Assembly: GCA_026027325.1 (NCBI GenBank)
Contig: JAMSLZ010000003.1
Location: 2,976,001 to 3,040,000 of the forward strand
DNA from: Actinomucor elegans
Taxonomy: Eukaryota > Mucoromycota > Mucoromycetes > Mucorales > Mucoraceae
Length of the DNA: 64,000 nucleotides
Direction of reading: 5' to 3'
A program made the translations under genes and the position numbers. Positions 10,379-22,726 of the stretch are shown here, piece by piece. The notes under the pieces were generated by a model that saw nothing but the letters and a program-made list of their open reading frames with translations, had not been told where the DNA came from and searched no databases. The number at the start of each line of letters is the position of its first letter. The stretch's first letter is position 1.

Positions 10379-11224
10379 ATGTCACTTGAAAGATCACAAC
10401 AGCCCACTGCTAATGTTATGTCTATCGATGCCATTACTTCCTCCTATTGCTGTAGTAGTCAACTTGATAGTAAATCTACTGCTGTTATATCGCGTCAAAA
10501 CCTAATTGATGCCGCATTGTACAAACAGGAGGAATACCAACCGCTACCTCCTATGAGTGAAATAAGCCCTCCAAGCTGGTGCGAACCAAACGAGTGGTAC
10601 AGATCTAAAGAGATGGCAGTAGGTCACTGGATCAAGTCTTCGAATCAAGAACTAGGTTTTATTCATACGGCACCACCTACTCATCCTTCCTCAGATCGCG
10701 TACCCTTGATGTCTAGTGGAACTATTGCTATTTCGTCTCCATCGTATTCAACATCCAGCTCAGAGCACGAATTTGATTACAAATACAGCAGCTCATCTCC
10801 TAGGTATCAGCATAGTAGACACCGAACAAACAGTACTTTGATTTCAAAAGACACGATCGATTCACTTAATAGCGAAAAAAAGAGCAGATCTTCATTTGAT
10901 TACAATGAAGGCCATTGCAGAAACAATGTAGGCGATCGAAAGAGCAATGCGATTGCTAACCGTAGAGCCCGCAATAAGCTTGCTTCCGCAAAGTATAGAG
11001 CCAAGAAGCAAGCTTTGACCCATGCGATGCAAGACCGTATAATGCAACTTGCCACTCAAGTCATGAATCTTCGAAACGAACTGAATCAAACCAAGCATAA
11101 CGAGACCGAACTTTTAGGCAAATATGAAAGATTGGTGAAATACTTTCAAAACGACAAGAGTATGCATCCCAGCGTTTCTTTGAAAGAGAATGCCGTTGAT
11201 AACCCACAATACAACTTGATTTAA
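10379..11224 (+). CDS. bZIP transcription factor
   Basis: Single-exon gene of 281 residues. The N-terminal two thirds is Ser/Thr-rich and disordered-looking. The bZIP domain spans about residues 188-260. Its basic region reads NKLASAKYRAKK, with the conserved Asn and Arg of the family, and is followed by heptads (MQDRIMQLATQVMNLRNEL). The basic region resembles fungal sulfur and amino-acid regulators (Cys-3/Met28/Gcn4 group), but the residues are not enough to name an orthologue. The product should be a nuclear, dimeric DNA-binding protein. No intron is needed, which is uncommon among its neighbours. Confidence 0.9.
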   Translation: MSLERSQQPTANVMSIDAITSSYCCSSQLDSKSTAVISRQNLIDAALYKQEEYQPLPPMSEISPPSWCEPNEWYRSKEMAVGHWIKSSNQELGFIHTAPPTHPSSDRVPLMSSGTIAISSPSYSTSSSEHEFDYKYSSSSPRYQHSRHRTNSTLISKDTIDSLNSEKKSRSSFDYNEGHCRNNVGDRKSNAIANRRARNKLASAKYRAKKQALTHAMQDRIMQLATQVMNLRNELNQTKHNETELLGKYERLVKYFQNDKSMHPSVSLKENAVDNPQYNLI

Positions 11225-11723
11225 GCATCTATCTCTTTTATAATCTATACCTTTTCCTATTTAAAAAAAAAAATTAAAATATGACCCTTTCTATATCGAA
11301 TATATGTAAATGGGTATCTTGAAATGCAAGGATTTACGCTACAGTTGCTATTTGAATGAACACATAGACTAAAGAAACTGGTAGAAACTGATCCTCCGGC
11401 AAATAAAGATATTGTTCACGAGACACTAAAAGCCAAGGCTCTATACCATTCTGCATATTCTATAATTAGTTTTGTCAATAGACCTATGGCAGATTGTCAA
11501 TAGCATTATAAATATATTTTGGTTGAGAAAGCAACATCTGTTTTGGATGCACTTTATTATAGCAACCTACTCTTAGCAAGCCATTATGTATGTGCTGTTA
11601 CTGATGCTGGCTACTACTATTGTTATTATGCATTAAAAAGGGTTTAAGCTACTAAAAAAGATCGGATGGGATATATAAAAGACATTGCTTGAGAAAGTCT
11701 TTACGGTAATTATTAATGAGTTT
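11225..11723. other. Convergent intergenic region
   Basis: AT-rich 3' flank shared by the bZIP gene (plus) and the seven-TM gene (minus). No further coding signal is seen. Confidence 0.5.
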
Positions 11724-13124
11724 TTAACTCTTGTGGTATTGTTCGGTAGTGTGTATACTATCATCATCATCATCCATGATATGCGGCTGTACCATTTGAA
11801 TATCAAACTTGAAGGACTTTTCATGGTTTTCACCGTCAAATGTCATATCAGCCGTCATATGCTCATCGTTATGAGCTTTTGTTCGGTTGTTTCCTGATCC
11901 TGACGAACCACTTGTAGTAACCTACAATAGGAGTGATATTAGAATATCGTCTTAATTACAAAATTTAAGTCAATTACCCAATGTACTGTTACAACGTTGA
12001 CCTAAGGTAGAACACAAGATCAGTTAGAGTTTTCTGTCATTTTATGCACCGTCTATCATTACTAGTACTTACAGTTACATCCACAGTACACATAGTTAAA
12101 CAAATCAGACCTCTTTGATGACCATGGCTTAACACGACGAATAAAACATTGAGGAAGGATACAGACAAGCACACAACTGAGGCGACTAAAGTCCTTCTTG
12201 CCAGCTTGTATAGTCTGGATACCTTCCAGTTTGTACGTGTATTACGACCAATGTTCGTAAGAGGCTTCATAAAAAGCCAAGTAAGGTACATGTTGAAAAT
12301 CTAACCAAAGAGGCGTATTATTATATCTTTCGGTTGACAAAAGATGATCTTATGCGATACTTACAAAGTCATACACCTATATGAACATTATGTCAGGCTA
12401 CAATCGGTCATACATATGAAACATAGACTTACCAAGAGTGGAATACTTGCGATGTCCTGCAATCCAATCGTGCAGGTACCGTCCGGTTGTAAATATATGT
12501 TTCTGAAACACAGCTACAGAACATCAAATCAATACGTCTCCAGACATTATGCTTCTTTGTATCTTACCATCAATACAAAAATAATAATATAAGGACAAAG
12601 TAGAAGTATATTAAGCTTGTATTGAGCTGTTTTTAGCCTAGTTGTTTTAACAGCTGTTACCAAATGTACACGCTCAATCAACCTAAAGTAGAGAGAAGGG
12701 TTAGATGGGTGTGCAATTTTCCTTAGTACAAACCTACCAAGCATAGATTGCAATCTTACTACCGGCATAAAAGAAATCGCATGCAAGCATACCAAGCGTA
12801 CATGAGAGAATATTATCTATTAAAAGAATTCTATGAGCTAATAGGTCTTACATAACATTATGTAATAAGCATACTATTATTGGTAGAAACTACTACAATA
12901 GAGGTAGCAGCAAAGGCCCAGGAGAGTGTATATAGCAATATGACCAGGACGCGGCCGTAATTTAAAGAACTCATCTTTTCGCCGTACGTCTTGGCACCAA
13001 GGGCAAGCGCCAGTACTGTGATACAAGCAAGTGAAGTTAGTTCGGATGCAATCTCCATTCCATCTGGGTTAACCAAGCCCAACTCTAACAAGGCCTTGGA
13101 GGCTTCTGCTGTGTTATTAGTCAT
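11724..13124 (-). CDS. Seven-transmembrane orphan protein, eight exons
   Basis: Exons (minus): 13124-12875, 12816-12738, 12682-12568, 12513-12433, 12376-12365, 12300-12073, 12001-11978 and 11921-11724. All introns (54-71 nt) are GT-AG and the phases close to a 328-residue protein. Seven hydrophobic helices are visible, with polar motifs between or inside them: YAGSKIAIYAWLIERVHLV in TM3, GTCTIGLQDIASIPLL then VYDF-IFNMYLT in TM5, and KLARRTLVASVVCLSVSFLN in TM6. The 66-residue tail is hydrophilic and acidic. The topology resembles a receptor or channel-like protein, but I know no functional assignment. A 12-nt exon coding VYDF and a 24-nt exon are notable; both keep frame, and the 12-nt one restores a continuous helix. 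Likely located in the plasma or an internal membrane. Confidence 0.8.
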
Positions 13125-14048
13125 ATGGGATGTAAATAATGAAGAATAAAAGAAAGAAAGAGGGAAAGGGCAGCAGGATTAGTTATATGCGCAAAAAACA
13201 TGTATTTACGTTTATAGTGAAGATGTTCATCTTTCATCAAGCTACATGCAAACATACCCCCTTAGAAGCCTTGAAAAGGCCACTGTTAAAGGAAGCGAAT
13301 TGTTGGTGATGAAGGGATATTAGCTTTTAGAGGGAACAAGGGCAACGGAAGTTGCAGATCGAAACTTATGGCAGACATCTGTGGGTTATTTAATATAATA
13401 GAGCTACTCTAGAGAACAAGTACATTAGAAAGCAATAGTAGTCTCCTCATATATCTTTCTCCTAAAAAAAATAGTATATATAATCCAAATACATCAATAG
13501 ACCGCCTCTTTCTAATTGATAGCCATTACATTACTTATTGAACGACAAAGAAAACGGGTATAACTTGCTAACGAACATTATGAACAATATACTAGCCCTA
13601 ATCCTCTCAGATAAAGGCATCAAGTAACTGCAGGAGCGGTTGAAAGGATAAAGTGCCACTTATGAAGGTAGTATATAACTGGTGCGAACTAATATACTAA
13701 TTTATTAAGCTAATCGAGCAATAGATAGAGATAGATACGCGTGCGTTTATACGCGTTTTTTTAATCAAATAGCTACTGGTTTTCGGATAATCTCTCCTAG
13801 ATCCTTTAAACTTCAATATAGAGATACCATACTCCTATATATTGTTTACTAATGGATATTGCCTTGACGTTAGTACTATGCTTGATCATTTGCAGCATCT
13901 CACACTGAGATGTAATATTAGCAAATCAAATGCCGCCATTTTTCAGTAGCAGCAGTAACAGTAAGTAGAGAACAGGTCCTCCTAATAATCACCCAGCACA
14001 CAATTTGCTTGCTCCTTTTGTCCCTAATAATATATACATATTTCTCTT
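13125..14048. other. Divergent promoter region
   Basis: 924 bases between the divergently transcribed seven-TM gene and Get5. AT-rich with purine runs near 13140-13170; no coding signal or recognised motif. Confidence 0.5.
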
Positions 14049-14775
14049 ATGCAATCTGCTCAAACCGAACTAGATTTCATCAATCTCTATTTAGAGACTC
14101 TTTCTACCAAGTCAGTGCGATACGGAGAGGATTACAAGTCGCGCTCATTGCCCTGTCCTCTTAGAATTAAGGTAAGAGACAAAATTTCGGCGTGAAATCT
14201 TGAGATTAACATTCTTTTTGTATGGCAGAGGGTCCCTGTTGGTCCCATTTTCGAGCAAAAAGGTAAATGACACGCACAATACCAGACATGGCGCGTCCTT
14301 TGACTGATCATACTCCTAATTAATAGCTCCCGAGACGGCACGCGCTATCCAGACGACTGAACCCAAGCTTCAGGTTACTATTAAGGTCTTGAAACCCTCT
14401 TCACAATTCACCATTGGTGGTTTGAATGAAAATGACACTGTTGGTCAGTTAAAGCAGCGTATTTACCAACAACAAAGCTCCCTTCCCGTCAATCGTCAGC
14501 GATTGTTGATCAAGGGCAAAGTATTGGCAGATCAAAAGACTCTGGGAGAACTTTCTATTCAGGAAGGAACCATCATTCATCTTATGGTGACTGCAGCTCC
14601 TAGTTCTCCTGCAATTGCTACTACTACAACAGGGCGGTTCGGCGTATCTGCAGAAGCTGAACAGAAAATGTCAAGCCCTGAATTTTGGGAAGCTTTAGAA
14701 AAGACGATCGTTGATCAACTTGGAGAAGCAGATGCCAAGTTGGTGTTTAGTAAAGTCAAAGCGTCTTTATCCTGA
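14049..14775 (+). CDS. GET5: Get5/Mdy2-like ubiquitin-like protein of the GET pathway
   Basis: Exons 14049-14171, 14229-14262 and 14327-14775 give 201 residues. The N-terminal part (LDFINLYLETLSTKSVRYGEDY...PLRIK) matches the Get4-binding segment of Get5. A ubiquitin-like fold follows (about residues 70-140, KVLKPSSQFTIGGLNENDTV ... LLIKGKVL). The C-terminal helical pair (SPEFWEALEKTIVDQLGEAD...) matches the Get5 homodimerisation domain. Get5 bridges Get4 to Sgt2 and helps deliver tail-anchored membrane proteins to the ER. Unlike true ubiquitin it has no C-terminal Gly-Gly. Its length is close to that of yeast Mdy2. Confidence 0.85.
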
Positions 14776-14831
14776 TAATAAACATTGTATTTCTTGATCA
14801 TACCGCGAGCACATGATATGATTTATTAGAA

Positions 14832-14859
14832 TATTATTATTATTATTATTATTATTATA
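14832..14859. repeat. (ATT)n microsatellite
   Basis: About nine tandem ATT/TTA triplets in the short gap between Get5 and the next gene. A looser AGT/AAT-rich triplet tract follows at 14885-15020. Confidence 0.85.
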
Positions 14860-15043
14860 GTAAGATTATGTAAAAAGGATAACGGTAGTAGTAATAGTAG
14901 TAATAGTAATAGTGGATGTACTAGTAAATGACTTAAGATACGAATAAGACGCGATAAAGAAATAGGATTTGATTATAAGGACAATAATATGAGGAACATA
15001 GTAGTAATAGTAGTAGCAGTAATTATAAATACAAGTGATACTG

Positions 15044-17341
15044 TTAGACATTTCCAAGTAACCATTCAACTACAATCTTTTCTTCTTCAGCAGTATCATT
15101 CCAGTCTTCTTCTTCCAAGAACCATTCTTCATCGTCATCATCACCATCGTCTATTGGTGCTTCTATTTTATGGTCATCATCCTCATCCTCTATTGATGCT
15201 TCTATTTTATGATCATCTATAATAGAGAGTATATGAACAGGATCTGTTTGACAGCCCTTGTCCATTGTGCGAGCCTTACTTGACCGATTTGCGATGGATG
15301 GCCTGGGTATAGTAGTAGTAGTAGGAGGAATGACATAGATCATGTCTTGATAGCGTCTTGGGTGTCCTTGTTCGACCTGCGAACTTTCAGAAGCTTGCTC
15401 TTCTTCTTCTTCTTCCAAGATTTTCTTGGGCGTAATACTACGACGTGTTTCGTATTGAAGCCGAAGTTCATCTAATGCTTTGTTTGATGCAAACTCTGCA
15501 GATCCGGCTGCAGTAGCGATTAATGTATTACCCATGATTTCCAATGCGCTTTCGTGAAAAGAAGGTGGTCTGGATCCCATCGAAGCACGCTTAACTACCA
15601 TACTGGATGGTCTTTCAAAGCGAGGTTTATTCATTGGCGGCTTTATATCCACTGTATCTTCATTAAATGCAGTACTGCGTCTACCATGGTTGCTGTAGAA
15701 ACTACTTGCAGTTGACATTTTGGATGGATTTCGCATTATATTCATGGTTTCTTCAACTAGTAAATCTTCACTGGTTGAATAGGATTTGAGAGAAGATCTA
15801 GTTGACTTTTCAGAGCGTTCTTCGTAAATGATAGAATGCCTTGAGCGTTGAGATGGACGAGAGGCTACGCTAGATGCTGGTGTTAGTGGTGGGCTGTTGG
15901 TAGTTGCTTCAGGAATGCTGCTGATATGTTCTCGACTTGTACGAGGAAGAGGTGGAACAGGCGGGGGTGGAGAAGAAGAAAGAGAAGGTTTCTTTTTGTG
16001 TTTTGAAGTATTATACTTGTCCCAAGGTGTTATATCATCTGCTTCATCCTTGATTTCAATGGATCTTAAACGGTTGGGAGTTAAAGAGACTTTTTTGGTA
16101 CATCCAGATCTAATAAGGTCATCAAAGTCCATGTTTGCAGTTGTATAGGAGGGTGTGGTTGGTGAAGCAATAGAAGGAGGATTAGAACGTTTACTTGTAA
16201 AGCTGAGTGATATGGAACTACGCTTTTCTTTCTTGCTGCTCCCAAAGAAACTGAAGCGACTCTTGCTACCAGATGATTTGACTGTTCCGTTGCTCATAAT
16301 AGATAGAGGGCGATCGCTGATACTGTCACTAGATCTCATGGAACAATTAGATGAAGGTGCAGTGTCATCACCCTGTTCATATTCATTGAAGGAATCTTTC
16401 TGATGGGTTGCTACATAAATTATTAGATTACATATGTAAATCTATATATATATATATATTTATATATTTATATAATAAACTTACAGCTAAGGGAATGGCG
16501 TTGTATGTGTTGATCCTTTCTAGTTGGAATAGGACTAGGCGCAGGTGAAGGTAACGTGTTATAATAGTTTTGATATGTGGACGCTCTTTTCTAAATGAAG
16601 CATTCACAAACGAGTAAGAATAGATGTATGGAGCTTTATATAATAAATCCCTACCTCCAATTTGTCTTTGAGGCTCATTCGCCGGAATAAAGGACTAAGT
16701 TGAGGGTCATCTATCAAGCAAAGCAGCACCTCCTTAACTCTGATGTGTTCTGCATCTATTTGATCTGCAGTCATTGCAATCGAATTGAGCATATATTCTG
16801 CTATATGTTCCACAATAGCAGTTACATAGATTGCAATAACAGGCGCAATTGTAACATCTGCATCAGCTTGAGGATTATAGGACCTTAGACTGTCAGTGTC
16901 TTTTTGATCAGCGGCTAAAGTACAATAGCTGGCACAAGCCTGTTGCAGTAATAAGATCACTTGGGCTTCTGGAAATAACCCATCGTTTCCTAACGATCTC
17001 ATTTTTTCATAGGTTGTGAAATCATGCTGTTTAGAATCTATCTGTTGCTTTAATTCAATCTCTGCTTCAACAAGAGCGTTTTTGCCGAGTGAATGTGGTA
17101 ATAGTTGAATAACAGCTGTCTTTATTCGAACAAGGTCTAGTGAAGAGGCTGAAACGACGAGTAGTGCGAGAAATTCGTCGATAAATACGTTGATTGCTTG
17201 AAGTGCATCACTAGACACGCGAAGTGGACCGATCTCGGCTATAATTGCATGAGCTGCTCTTTGACAGACATAAAAGCCTAAATTGTGACATGAATAAGAT
17301 GTGATTGGAGAAATCTCAATCTCAAGGTTTTCTTGCTTCAT
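15044..17341 (-). CDS. 719-aa Ser-rich protein with conserved-looking helical N-domain
   Basis: Exons (minus): 17341-16655, 16590-16485 and 16410-15044, with GT-AG introns of 64 and 74 nt; phases close. The first ~230 residues form a compact helical domain (for example SSDALQAINVFIDEFLALLV, LLPHSLGKNALVEAEIELKQ) with the look of a conserved fold, but I cannot name the family. The rest is low complexity: many Ser, a Pro run (SSPPPPVPPLPR) typical of SH3 or profilin ligands, and an acidic C-terminus with two near-identical units (DDHKIEASIEDEDDDHKIEA). This pattern suggests a cytoplasmic scaffold, but that is inference. The exact start is uncertain, because an ATG further upstream (17355-17357) is followed by a GT. 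Confidence 0.7.
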
Positions 17342-18486
17342 TTATTACCTTTAGACATGGTTTCGTATTATGTATGGTTTTTTTTGTAATATAAAATCTA
17401 TACGTTAAAAGGATGTGTTTTTGGGAAATGATGCAAAAGATTAAGAATGAACAAGAGTAGAAAAAAGAAAGAAAGAACGAAGGAAAGAGGAGTACAGCAG
17501 CTATTGTTTAGGGAACATGAGCTCTAGAAGGAAATAGGAGGTGCGCTTGAAAAGAAAAACTGCCTGTTTTGATCAAATGTCCATGTACAAAATTCACGCG
17601 TAGTACAGCGAAAAAATTTCTCAGATCAGAAAATATCAGTAAGCGCAGGTAAAGGGCCTACTGCATGATGAAGCAGCACAGGAAAGTTGGACAATAGAAA
17701 CTAGCGCGTCATATTCATATCTTTGTGCTCAAATATTCTGTTTGTTATACTGCGGATGCATAGAGTTCATCTTTGTGAACTGCCTGAGTCTTAATTATTA
17801 CTATCAGCATATCACTGTGTTTTGGTTAGAGAGTATTAGGCAGTATAATATAATACTAAATCGATAAATATCCCTATAAAATAGCTTGGCAATCACTAGC
17901 CATTTCAATATTTGATTATGCAAAGCACTGTAACCATCTGATTCTATATTGAAAAAACCATTTGTTCGGATCTCTAGAGTAATATGGTAAGAACATGGCT
18001 GAGCACAGGCTAATAATATGAATTTTGGCCCTAATGTATCTAAGTTGAAAGCTTAATGTTTACTTAGATTTGTAGCCGCACTACTGGGGGTCAATGAAGG
18101 TATTACTTTCAAGCTGTATATAGGATATAAATCCAAGGGTATATTAAAAGAATAATAGAGTCTATATAGCCTAAAAGAACAATCAAATGATATTTGTAAT
18201 CAGCTCCATACTATAAAGAAAAGACACAAGATTTTGAGCGAGTCATCGATATTACTCACATCAAGAGAGCAATATAGATAGTATTTTTTTCCCCCCTTCT
18301 ATCGGGCTCATTGAGAGTGCTATATCATACAGTCACATCTTTTGAAAAAAGCAGTCCTGAAGAAACGGTAAAATTTTTTCATATAAAACCTGAAGAACTT
18401 CTTTAGCCGCTTTACATTTCGGTGGTTCCATATCACCCTTCTATTTTTCTTAATAAATTCCTTTGTTTTACATAACCAAAGAAACA
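17342..18486. other. Divergent intergenic region upstream of GMP synthase
   Basis: 1.1 kb between divergent genes. A purine-rich tract lies near 17455-17490 and a pyrimidine-rich one near 18290-18300; I see no gene in it. Confidence 0.5.
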
Positions 18487-20144
18487 ATGTCTGTTGAACA
18501 AATGAATGAAGCTTTTGACACTATCCTTATTTTGGATTTTGGATCTCAAACCTCTCACTTGATTGCTCGTCGTATCCGTGAGTTTGGCATTTACTGTGAA
18601 CTTTTGCCTTGTACTCAAAAGATGGCCGATCTTCACTTCAAGCCCAAGGGTATCATCTTGTCTGGTTCTCCTTACTCTGTCTACGATAAGGATGCTCCCC
18701 GCGTTGACCCTGCTGTCTTTGACAGTGGCTGTCCTGTCTTGGGTATCTGTTATGGTCTCCAAGAAATGACAAACCTTATGGGTGGTAAGGTCGAAGCTTG
18801 TGATCATCGTGAATATGGTTATGCTATGTTGGATATCCACAGATTCCCTGAACATCCTTTTGCTGATAAGCTTTTGCAAGGAATTGACAGTTCTGTTCAG
18901 GTAAATAATTCTACTGACAATACGAAAAAAAAATTTTTTTTTTAACTCTTTCATTATAGGTTTGGATGTCTCATGGCGATCAAGTTACTGGTGCTGCTGA
19001 GAACTTCCTCGTTATTGGTACTACCAAGACTGCTCCTTTTGCTGCTGTTGCTCACAAGGAAAAGCCTTTCTTCGGTATCCAGCTCCATCCCGAGCTTACT
19101 CACACTGCTTGCGGTAAGGATATCCTCCGTAACTTTGTCCTCAGCATCTGTCAAGCCGAAGCTTCTTGGACTATGGAAGAATTCGTCGAGAAGGAAATTG
19201 CTCGTATCCGCAAGATTGTTGGTCCTACTGGCCGTGTCATTGGTGCCGTTTCTGGTGGTGTTGATTCCACTGTTGCTGCCAAGTTGATGCACGAAGCCAT
19301 TGGTGATCGTTTCCATGCTATCTTGGTCGATAACGGTGTCATGCGTTTGAACGAATGTGAAAATGTCAAGAAGATGTTGGTTGACAAGATGGGTATCAAC
19401 CTCAAGATTGCTGATGCTTCTGACCTTTTCTTGGATCGTCTTAAGGGTGTCATTGACCCCGAGAAGAAGCGTAAGATCATTGGTAACACCTTTATCGAAG
19501 TTTTCGAAGATGAAGCTGCCAAGGTCGATAAGGAATGTGGTGGTGAAATCGAATACTTGTTGCAAGGTACTTTATACCCCGATGTCATTGAATCTATCTC
19601 TTTCAAGGGTCCTTCTGCTACCATCAAGACTCACCACAACGTCGGTGGTCTTTTGGAAGACATGAAGCTCAAGTTGATTGAACCTCTTCGTGAACTTTTC
19701 AAGGATGAAGTTCGTGAACTCGGTAAGATCTTGGGTCTTGATGATGAATTGGTCTGGCGTCATCCTTTCCCTGGACCAGGTATCGCTATCCGTGTCTTGG
19801 GTGAAGTTACTCGCGAACAAGTCCACATTGCTCGTATGGCTGATCATATCTACATTGAAGAAATCAAGAAGGGTGGTTACTACCGTCAAATCTCTCAAGC
19901 CTATGCTGCTCTCCTTAACGTCAAGGCCGTCGGTGTCATGGGTGATAAGCGTACTTATGAACAAGTCATTGCTTTGAGAGCTGTTGAAACAACCGATTTC
20001 ATGTCTGCTGATGTTATGATTGGTGCCGAATGGTTCTTGACTTTGAAGCGTATTTCTTCAAGAATCATCAACGAAGTTAAGGGTGTTAACCGTGTTGTTT
20101 ACGATATCTCATCCAAGCCCCCTGCCACCATTGAATGGGAATAA
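18487..20144 (+). CDS. GUA1: GMP synthase (glutamine-hydrolysing)
   Basis: Exons 18487-18900 and 18960-20144 encode 532 residues, the normal fungal length. The enzyme converts XMP to GMP with ATP and glutamine, the last step of de novo GMP synthesis in the cytosol. The N-terminal class I glutamine amidotransferase has its nucleophile Cys88 (GICYGLQ) and the His181/Glu183 pair (QLHPELT). The ATP-pyrophosphatase domain carries the P-loop SGGVDS (residues 236-241), and the C-terminal dimerisation domain ends PPATIEWE. The ATG at 18487 is chosen because the upstream in-frame TTG adds only a short tail and the ATG context (AACAATG) is good. Codon use is strongly biased towards C-ending and major codons, as in highly expressed genes. 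Confidence 0.97.
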
Positions 20145-20341
20145 ACTAAAACTGTTATTATATTAGAAGTACTTTTTTATTTTTTAAGCACATTTCATAC
20201 TGTAAATAAATAAATAAATCAAAAAAAATTAGAATAGAGTACATAATACAGCAGTTGTTTTTGGGTTTATGGTTTCTGTGCGGGGTTGGGGGAGGGGATT
20301 GGTGGTTGCATTAGATGTACCGGCTTACTTTAAGCATAGAG

Positions 20342-20411
20342 CACTAATCAAATGTGATATTGAACCAAAATCAGTCGAGAGATTGATAGATCATTAAATT
20401 AATGTTACATG
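20342..20411 (+). repeat. Dispersed repeat, both halves present
   Basis: A full-length copy: ACTAATCAAATGTGATATT, a 10-base spacer, then CAGTCGAGAGATTGATAGAT and CATTAAATTAATGTTACATG. It links the two half-consensus blocks into one ~70-bp unit. Confidence 0.55.
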
Positions 20412-20657
20412 GAATGCGTATAATTTACGAATTCTTATTGATAAGCATTATATATGTATTATGCTATGGCCTACTTTAAATATGGATTACTGATTAGATA
20501 CATTACAGTAGGATTAGTAAAAAGATACATAGATCAATAGATCTAAGTAAGAAATACATGTATTTTATGGATGGTTGCCAAAATGTGCAATACGCTTACA
20601 CTAACCCAGTTAAATAATGATCTTATTAGATACATTAGTACTTTATTATGAACAAGT

Positions 20658-20709
20658 ACTAATTGGATGCGACATTAAATCTCAAAGGCAATCCCACAAG
20701 ATCAATTTT
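20658..20709 (+). repeat. Dispersed repeat, left half
   Basis: ACTAATTGGATGCGACATTA followed by a poorly conserved right half (AATCCCACAAGATCA). Confidence 0.5.
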
Positions 20710-21635
20710 TTCAAATTCACTTTGGTTCCTAAAGTTTCAAATATAGCATTCTGGAGCTATGATTTCTAACTGTCGTAAGTCTAATATATTAGAGTGTATG
20801 CTTCTATATTATATATATATATATATTCCTATACAAAATACGCGAGATATGGCACTATTTCTAAAAATTCAAAAATACGTTTAATCAATAGCAGCTTCTT
20901 CAGTTGAAAAAAACGTTTAATATTATTGACATTGTTGGATATACTAAATTTAACACATGTTTTGCTATTATATATTGCGTTTATCCACAATTGTTTTGTT
21001 ATTAAAAAGGAAACCATAACTCGCGTCAAACTTTTAGTTCAACTGCTTGGGGTGGCGGTACGGTGCAGTGCATATGGAATCTTGTAGTGATTACAGGCCT
21101 TATATGATATTGTTACCCCGACTAATTAACTCAACTATAAAGAGCGACCATTCATCTCCAACTCTAGACTAGTATAATATATAAACCTTCCGCATTAAGG
21201 TACTAGACAGTTAGTGATCGGCACTAACCAAGATTAAGAATAAAAAAAATACTTAACTATCGTTTATTTTGACATCTAATTCATGAATATAGAGAATAAG
21301 ACCACGAATCAATTATACTCTACATAATCTAATCACTAAGATATACTCACTATTACAAATAATCTAAACTAGAAAACATATAAATACAGAGTAAAACTCT
21401 AGCTAGAAAAATATCTTATTACCAATAAACTAGAATCCTACTTAGTTTATCAAAAACTCGCTCTAGTTATATACTTCATACCTTACAAACATTACAAATC
21501 TCACTAAATCATCGATGTTTAATAAAGATTGAGAAAGTTTCTTGGAAATAGTGGCCATAGTAATAAAATAACTTGTAACTTGTAATGCTTTTGTTCTGTT
21601 TAGTAAAAAAAAAAAAAAAAAAAAAAAAAACTATT

Positions 21636-22637
21636 CTAATTTTTTTTGCGGATGATTGACAATCCATCAAATACTGGCAACATGACCATTTCTATCCGAG
21701 GATCCTTGGCTACATGTTGGTTAAACTGATTTACTTTTGAAGCCGTTTTCTTGATATTTTTCGATACTTCCGTTACATCTTCTTGTTCCTCGTAACCAGC
21801 CTCTTTATGAACTTGGCCAAAATATAAAACTATATATCCGTTAAATACAATTCAAGATAGGCGGCCTTAATCAATTGGACGTACCATTATCAGCAATTAG
21901 TACACCATTCTCCGAGAGCAAGTCATACTTCATGATCAACTCGAAATAGTTAATGTATCCGCCTTTGTCCGCATCTATTTCAGCGTTATAAGCATTTGCT
22001 ATTTTGACAACAAGAGATGTTTACCTAAAAATATCAAATCAAACTGCTCCTTTTCGGTGGAGTTTTCACCTAAAGCAATTATACTGATTTAAAGCATATA
22101 CCATTAGCTTTATATTCCTACACTTTATTCGTTTGAGCATTACCTGTCACTAGCAGGTCCTTCCTTAAAGTCAACTTTATCTTGCAAGTTGGCTTGCTTG
22201 ACGTATTTCCTGGCAGTCTTAATATGCTCCGGGTCAAGCTCGAGTGAAATCAACTTTGCATTGTTTGCTAATGCGGAACCCATGGCAATGGCTGAAAAAC
22301 CAGTGAATCCACCAATCTCCAAGACACGCGTTGGTCGTAAGATTGCGACTAATTGAGAAAGCAGTTTTGCTTGATTGTTGCCTACCATCATGTGAGGATT
22401 AGAAAATTTCTGTTCTGTTTCCTTGGCAAGCGTCTGGAGTACATTGAGATATGGCTGCTTGAAAGGTGTGCTCAAGGAGGTACAATAGTGCTCTTCACCA
22501 CTTCTCAATCGACCTTTGTCATTGCTAACTGTGTTTTTTAAAATATCCGTCGAATGAAAACGCTTCCATACTTGTACACAAGGGCCTAGCTTGTATATTG
22601 CTGAAGCTGAGGCTGATCGAAATAAAAGTCTATTCAT
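21636..22637 (-). CDS. Class I SAM-dependent O-methyltransferase, mitochondrial-type
   Basis: Exons (minus): 22637-22144, 22083-22025, 21974-21885 and 21829-21636 give 278 residues. It belongs to the catechol/caffeoyl-CoA O-methyltransferase family (Methyltransf_3), which methylates a hydroxyl with S-adenosylmethionine and a divalent metal. Visible features are the SAM-binding motif VLEIGGFTGFSAIAMG, an acidic residue contacting the ribose (ISLELDPE), and the metal-binding FLDADKGGY created across the second splice junction. The first ~30 residues (MNRLLFRSASASAIYKLG...RFHST) are Arg/Ser-rich without acids, a likely mitochondrial presequence. The substrate is unknown. It lies 89 bases downstream of the MFS transporter gene on the same strand. 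Confidence 0.85.
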
Positions 22638-22726
22638 ATGGAAGAATTAAGTTATGTACCGGAAACTTATTTATAAGAAAAAAAAAACACGAAATTTTAT
22701 TTTGATAAACAAGCATTCTTCTAATA

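Larger units (their letters stand above)
20145..21635. other. Gene-free block with repeat copies and A-tract
   Basis: Convergent 3' flanks of GUA1 and the methyltransferase gene. It contains dispersed-repeat copies (20342, a weak one near 20494, 20658) and a 26-base A run at 21605-21630. No coding signal. Confidence 0.6.

Noticed and set aside
18433..19627. Long minus-strand frames opposite GMP synthase
   Set aside because: They are antisense shadows caused by the strong codon bias of the real gene.
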